DNA from: JAFDZV01 sp966128725
GTDB taxonomy: Bacteria; Bacteroidota; Ignavibacteria; OLB7
Reading direction: 5' to 3'
Length of the DNA: 46,337 nt
Assembly (NCBI GenBank): GCA_966128725.1
Contig: CBHYLN010000024.1
Span: 1 to 46,337, forward strand
The translations under genes were made by a program, and so were the position numbers. Of the stretch, positions 42,639 to 46,337 are shown piece by piece (within the stretch, counting starts at the first letter, position 1; every line of letters begins with the position of its first letter). The notes below the pieces were generated by a model that did no database searches, was not told the DNA's origin, and was given only the letters and a program-made list of their open reading frames with translations.

Positions 42639-45600
42639 ATGTTCACGCAACTTCCATCCAAACTCGACTATAGCGCGCTCGAATCGGAGATCCTCTCCTT
42701 CTGGCGCGACAACGATATCTTCAAGCGCTCAATCGAGACGCGTCCGGCCGACAGGCTCTGGATTTTCAACGAGGGCCCGCCCACGGTAAACGGCGTGCCC
42801 GGCATTCACCATGTGCTGAGCCGTACGATCAAGGATATGTTCTGCCGCTACAGCACGATGCGCGGATATCGCGTGCATCGCAAGGGCGGCTGGGACACGC
42901 ACGGGCTGCCGGTGGAAACGAATCTGGAGAAGCAGCTCGGCCTGAAGGAAAAGGGTGAGATCGAGTCGAAGATCGGTGTGGCCAATTTCAACCGGATGGC
43001 CAAGGAGTTCGTGTACGAGCACATCAACAAACCCGGTGCCTGGCGCGACCTCACCGAGCGGATGGGATATTGGCTGGATCTGGACAATCCCTACATCACC
43101 TGCACGAACGAGTACATCGAATCGGTCTGGTGGGCGCTCTCGGAGTTCTTCAAGAAGGATCTGATCTATCGCGGGTTCAAGATCGTACCGCAGTGCCCGC
43201 ATTGCGAGACGCCGCTCAGCTCGCACGAGATCGCGCAGGGCTACGCCGATGTGCGCGACCCCTCGCTGTTCGTGAAGGTGAAGCTGCAAGTCGCGCAGCA
43301 GGCGGCAGGCAGGGAGCTCCCGGAGAACACGTTTTTCCTGGTCTGGACAACCACCCCCTGGACGCTGATCTCGAACGTGGCGCTCGCGGTTGGCCCCGAT
43401 ATCGCCTACACGCTTGTGCACGACGCCGCAGCCGATCAGCACTACATCCTTGCCGAGGCCCGGCGCGCGGCGCTGGACCCCGACGGCACATGGACGGTGC
43501 AGGGCACGTTCACGGGCGCGGAACTGGAGCGCCTGCGCTACGAGCGCCTGTTCAGCTACGTGGCAACCGAGCTGGATGCGTTCTATGTGATCACGGGCAA
43601 CTTCGTCTCCACGGAGGACGGCACCGGCATTGTGCATATCGCGCCGGCGTTCGGCCAGGATGACTACGAGGTTTCGCGCCGCTACGATCTGCCGGTGCTG
43701 CAGCCGGTGACACCCGGCGGGCGCTTCACCGAGGAGGTTACCGACTTCGCCCATCGCACGGTAAAGACGCTGCGATTCGAGGGCCGCGTTGAGGAAGGCG
43801 TCGACAAGGAAATCGTGATCGCGCTGAAGCACCGGGGGCTGGTGCTGAAGTCCAGCAACGACTACCTGCACAGCTACCCGCACTGCTGGCGCTGCGACAA
43901 TCCGCTGATCTATTACGCACGTGACTCGTGGTACATCCGCACCACGCAGTACGCGCAGGAGATGATCCGTCTGAACGGCGAGATCGGCTGGCATCCCGCC
44001 GAGATTGGCGCCGGCCGTTTCGGCAACTGGCTGGAGGAGAACAAGGACTGGTCGCTATCGCGCGACCGGTACTGGGGCACGCCCCTGCCAATCTGGGTGA
44101 ACGAGGATGACCCCGAGGACATGTTCGCCGTGGGCTCGATCGAGGAGCTGATGGCCGGCGAATATGAAATCGGGGACGAGGAAGTTGTGCCCATGGCCGA
44201 TATGGTCGACGAGCTCGACCTGCACAAGCCGTTCGTGGACAACGTGATCTTCCGTCGCGACGGCAAGACATACCGTCGCACGCCGGAACTGATCGACGTC
44301 TGGTTCGATTCCGGCTCGATGCCGTTCGCGCAGTGGCACTATCCGTTCGAGAACCGCGACATGCTGGAAGGCCGATTCCCCGCGGACTTCATCGCGGAAG
44401 GTGTTGACCAGACACGCGGTTGGTTCTACACGCTGCACGCCATCGCCACGCCGTTGTTCGGAAGCGCAGCAACGCGCAACATCCTTGTCAACGATCTGGT
44501 GCTCGACGACAAGGGCCAGAAGATGTCGAAGTCGCGCGGGAACGTCGTGGCGCCGTTCGAGCTGCTGGAGAAGTACGGCGCCGACGCTGTGCGCTGGTAC
44601 ATGCTCACCAGTTCGCCGCCCTGGAAGCCGATGTATTTCAGCGAGCGCGATATCGAGAACACGGTGATCGCGGACTTCCTGCGCGCACTGGCCAACTGCT
44701 ACAGCTTCTTTGTGCTCTATGCCAACGTGGATGGGTTCACGTTCGGCGAGGAACGCATTCCGGTTGCAGAACGCGCCGAGCTTGACCGGTGGGTGCTTTC
44801 GGTATTGAACTCCACGATTGCCGAATACACGGCATTGATGGACGGCTACGATCCCACGCGCGCAATGCGGCTGGTGAGCGAGTTCGCTGTAAGCCAGCTC
44901 TCCAACTGGTATGTGCGTCGCAACAGACGCCGGTTCTGGAAGGGCGAGAAGTCGCAGGACAAGACGGCCGCCTACCAGACGCTGTACGAGTGCCTGGTGG
45001 CAATCGCGAAGATGATGGCCCCGCTTGCCCCATTCTTCTCCGAACGCCTGTACCGGAATCTGAACACGGTAACGGGACTGGAGCCGGCCGAGTCGGTTCA
45101 TCTTACGCTGATCCCGGAGCCCGAGGCCGGTGTGGTGGATACAGCCCTGGAACGCCGCATGCGCAAGGCTCAGACGGTGGTGGCGCTGGCACGCATGCTG
45201 CGCGAACGCTCGCGCCTGAAGGTGCGGCAACCGCTGCGACGCATTCTGATCCCGGTAAGCAACGACGCCGAGCGCGAGGATTACCGTCTTGTCGAGGATA
45301 TCATCAAGGACGAGCTGAACGTGAAGGCGGTGGAATATGCCGGCGCCGACGAGAGCACGAACGTGGTGAAGATGAAGGCCAAGGCCAACTTCAAGGCCAT
45401 CGGCCCGAAGTACGGCAAGCAGGCCAAGGCGGTGGCTGCCGCCATTGCCGGGATGGGATCGGCACAGATTGCTGAGATGCAACGGCTCGGCAGCTTGACT
45501 CTCAGCAGTGCGAGTGATACGTTTGTCGTTCTTCCGGAGGACGTGGAGGTAATTCACGAGGATATCGAGGGCTGGCTTGTCGCGGCCGAAGGAACGGTTA

Positions 45601-45896
45601 CCGTTGCACTTGATACCGAACTCGATGAGGCGCTTGTTCGCGAGGGGCTTGCACGGGAGTTCGTCAATCGTGTGCAGAACCTGCGCAAGGATTCCGGTCT
45701 GGAACTCACCGATCGCATCAGCGTTGTGTACCACTGTGGTGACGAACTCGCGCAAACGCTCGAAGCCGAACGCGACTATATCATGCAGGAGATACTCGCG
45801 GTTCGTTTTGCGTTTGGCGAGCTGGAGACAATGCACGATGCCGAGTTGAATGAGCTTCCATGTCGCATTGCGCTGGAGCGCGTGCAGGCTGCGTAA
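42639..45896 (+). CDS. ileS: Isoleucyl-tRNA synthetase, type 2
   Basis: This 1,085-residue enzyme charges tRNA-Ile with isoleucine in the cytosol. It has the class I signature as PGIHH (54-58, the HIGH motif) and KMSKS (628-632). The editing (CP1) domain includes LVWTTTPWTLISN, and a CPHC cluster (about 187-190) with SSHEIAQGY follows the first active-site block. The length and the PPTVNGVPGIHH form mark the eukaryote-like IleS2 type, whose members are often insensitive to mupirocin. There is no C-terminal zinc finger. The sequence is intact, with a hairpin 20 bases after the stop. Confidence 0.95.
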   Translation: MFTQLPSKLDYSALESEILSFWRDNDIFKRSIETRPADRLWIFNEGPPTVNGVPGIHHVLSRTIKDMFCRYSTMRGYRVHRKGGWDTHGLPVETNLEKQLGLKEKGEIESKIGVANFNRMAKEFVYEHINKPGAWRDLTERMGYWLDLDNPYITCTNEYIESVWWALSEFFKKDLIYRGFKIVPQCPHCETPLSSHEIAQGYADVRDPSLFVKVKLQVAQQAAGRELPENTFFLVWTTTPWTLISNVALAVGPDIAYTLVHDAAADQHYILAEARRAALDPDGTWTVQGTFTGAELERLRYERLFSYVATELDAFYVITGNFVSTEDGTGIVHIAPAFGQDDYEVSRRYDLPVLQPVTPGGRFTEEVTDFAHRTVKTLRFEGRVEEGVDKEIVIALKHRGLVLKSSNDYLHSYPHCWRCDNPLIYYARDSWYIRTTQYAQEMIRLNGEIGWHPAEIGAGRFGNWLEENKDWSLSRDRYWGTPLPIWVNEDDPEDMFAVGSIEELMAGEYEIGDEEVVPMADMVDELDLHKPFVDNVIFRRDGKTYRRTPELIDVWFDSGSMPFAQWHYPFENRDMLEGRFPADFIAEGVDQTRGWFYTLHAIATPLFGSAATRNILVNDLVLDDKGQKMSKSRGNVVAPFELLEKYGADAVRWYMLTSSPPWKPMYFSERDIENTVIADFLRALANCYSFFVLYANVDGFTFGEERIPVAERAELDRWVLSVLNSTIAEYTALMDGYDPTRAMRLVSEFAVSQLSNWYVRRNRRRFWKGEKSQDKTAAYQTLYECLVAIAKMMAPLAPFFSERLYRNLNTVTGLEPAESVHLTLIPEPEAGVVDTALERRMRKAQTVVALARMLRERSRLKVRQPLRRILIPVSNDAEREDYRLVEDIIKDELNVKAVEYAGADESTNVVKMKAKANFKAIGPKYGKQAKAVAAAIAGMGSAQIAEMQRLGSLTLSSASDTFVVLPEDVEVIHEDIEGWLVAAEGTVTVALDTELDEALVREGLAREFVNRVQNLRKDSGLELTDRISVVYHCGDELAQTLEAERDYIMQEILAVRFAFGELETMHDAELNELPCRIALERVQAA

Positions 45897-45915
45897 TCCC
45901 GGGAATCGGCATTGG

Positions 45916-45937
45916 GCAGCCCGGCACTGCGGGCTGC
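45916..45937 (+). terminator. Hairpin after ileS
   Basis: GCAGCCCG (45916-45923) pairs with CGGGCTGC (45930-45937) around GCACTG, 20 bases after the ileS stop. No T run follows, so it may attenuate rather than stop transcription into the next gene. Confidence 0.4.
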
Positions 45938-46168
45938 GCCTCCGCCATAGTGGCTCCTTTGACGAGTTAGTCCCCGCGCCGCTCGGGCGCTGACTATATA
46001 CATGCATCTCCATAGGGATGCACGCCGGATGCCGTTGGCCCTCACAACACGGGCGGCAACGGACCTGCGGCATCACCCTGGCAGTTGAGTTGTACCGCGC
46101 CATGCGGTACACCGTGCCTGGGTGGATGAACGTCAATCGAGCACAGGATAACCAAGGCGACAGGAATC

Positions 46169-46337
46169 ATGGCAGCAAAGAAACCAGCATCGTCCGCCGC
46201 GAAACGTTCAGCGACCGCAACCGCTGCAAAGGCGGCGACTTCATCTTCAGCCAGGAAACCTGCTCCTGCAAAGAAGGCGGCACCCGCGAAGAAGGCGGCG
46301 CCCGCGAAGAAGGCGGCGCCCGCGAAGAAGGCGGCGC
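46169..46337 (+). CDS. Lys/Ala-rich repeat protein, partial (runs off right edge)
   Basis: The first 56 codons begin MAAKKPASSAAKRSATATAA and run into repeats of A-A-P-A-K-K, a strongly basic, disordered sequence like the tails of bacterial histone H1-like proteins. Behind ileS in several FCB bacteria there is a TraR/DksA-type regulator with such an N-terminal tail, so that is one option, and a histone-like DNA-binding protein is the other. The missing C terminus would decide. A short AGG (46162-46164) lies four bases before the ATG. Confidence 0.6.
   Translation, partial: MAAKKPASSAAKRSATATAAKAATSSSARKPAPAKKAAPAKKAAPAKKAAPAKKAA
46262..46337 (+). repeat. 18-base in-frame tandem repeat
   Basis: At least four units of GC(N)CC(N)GC(N)AAGAAGGCG lie head to tail and encode A-P-A-K-K-A. 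The last two full units are identical. The array continues past the window edge and is likely to vary in length between strains. Confidence 0.9.

Noticed and set aside
42729..46136. Long leftward frames antisense to ileS
   Set aside because: They are caused by high GC codon bias of ileS and have no family resemblance. ileS itself is unmistakable.
46262..46337. Possible CRISPR-like array
   Set aside because: The 18-base units are contiguous without spacers and are in a coding frame, so they are a protein repeat.

Overview
The window reads as a high-GC bacterial chromosome, probably from the Bacteroidota/Chlorobiota (FCB) assemblage. That placement is an inference. It rests on a long type-2 IleS followed by a Lys/Ala-rich gene start (in several FCB lineages a DksA-like gene sits there), on clear GGAGG/AAGGAG ribosome sites, and on many small secreted or lipid-anchored ORFans. 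Genes are spaced widely and change strand often. No tRNA, rRNA, CRISPR array, insertion sequence or phage module was seen.

Left part (1-27.3 kb): mostly single housekeeping or accessory genes. These are a dCTP deaminase, an MTA/SAH-type nucleosidase, an IolB-like isomerase, a low-GC pair with an FRG-domain protein, an RluA-type pseudouridine synthase, a two-gene phosphorelay (PAS-HisKA_2 kinase, then REC-PAS-GAF-HisKA-HATPase-REC), a DinB-like protein, an orphan OmpR-type regulator, several secreted ORFans, a pentameric ligand-gated ion-channel homologue, the RNA-repair operon hen1-pnkp, a PEGA lipoprotein, a TPR protein, a possible I42-type inhibitor, a PhyH dioxygenase and a WG-repeat protein. 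The stretch 13.9-14.6 kb has two strong intrinsic terminators and a possible structured RNA.

Middle to right (27.5-42.3 kb): a polymorphic-toxin island. Two very large DUF4157 proteins carry an N-terminal region with CxxC pairs, an HELTH or HELVH motif and a variable C-terminal tip: nuclease-like (PD-(D/E)XK pattern) in the first, possibly PIN-like in the second. After the second come three homologous immunity-type genes, one fused to another domain through nine aspartates. Then come two displaced toxin tips, each led by a near-copy of the pre-tip region of the big toxin and each followed by its own 75-residue presumed immunity gene. Truncated, start-less and out-of-frame immunity fragments, an unknown duplicated-domain protein and a SUKH (SMI1/KNR4) protein follow. 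The layout suggests active tip exchange through short homologous segments, with immunity genes kept as an archive. GC content is visibly lower from about 34.4 to 40.4 kb.

Right end (42.6-46.3 kb): ileS and the first 56 codons of a Lys/Ala-repeat protein that runs off the window.

The Hen1-Pnkp pair, which heals, seals and 3'-protects RNAs cut by ribotoxins, lies in the same window as toxins whose tips look like nucleases. That is a plausible functional link but not a proven one.
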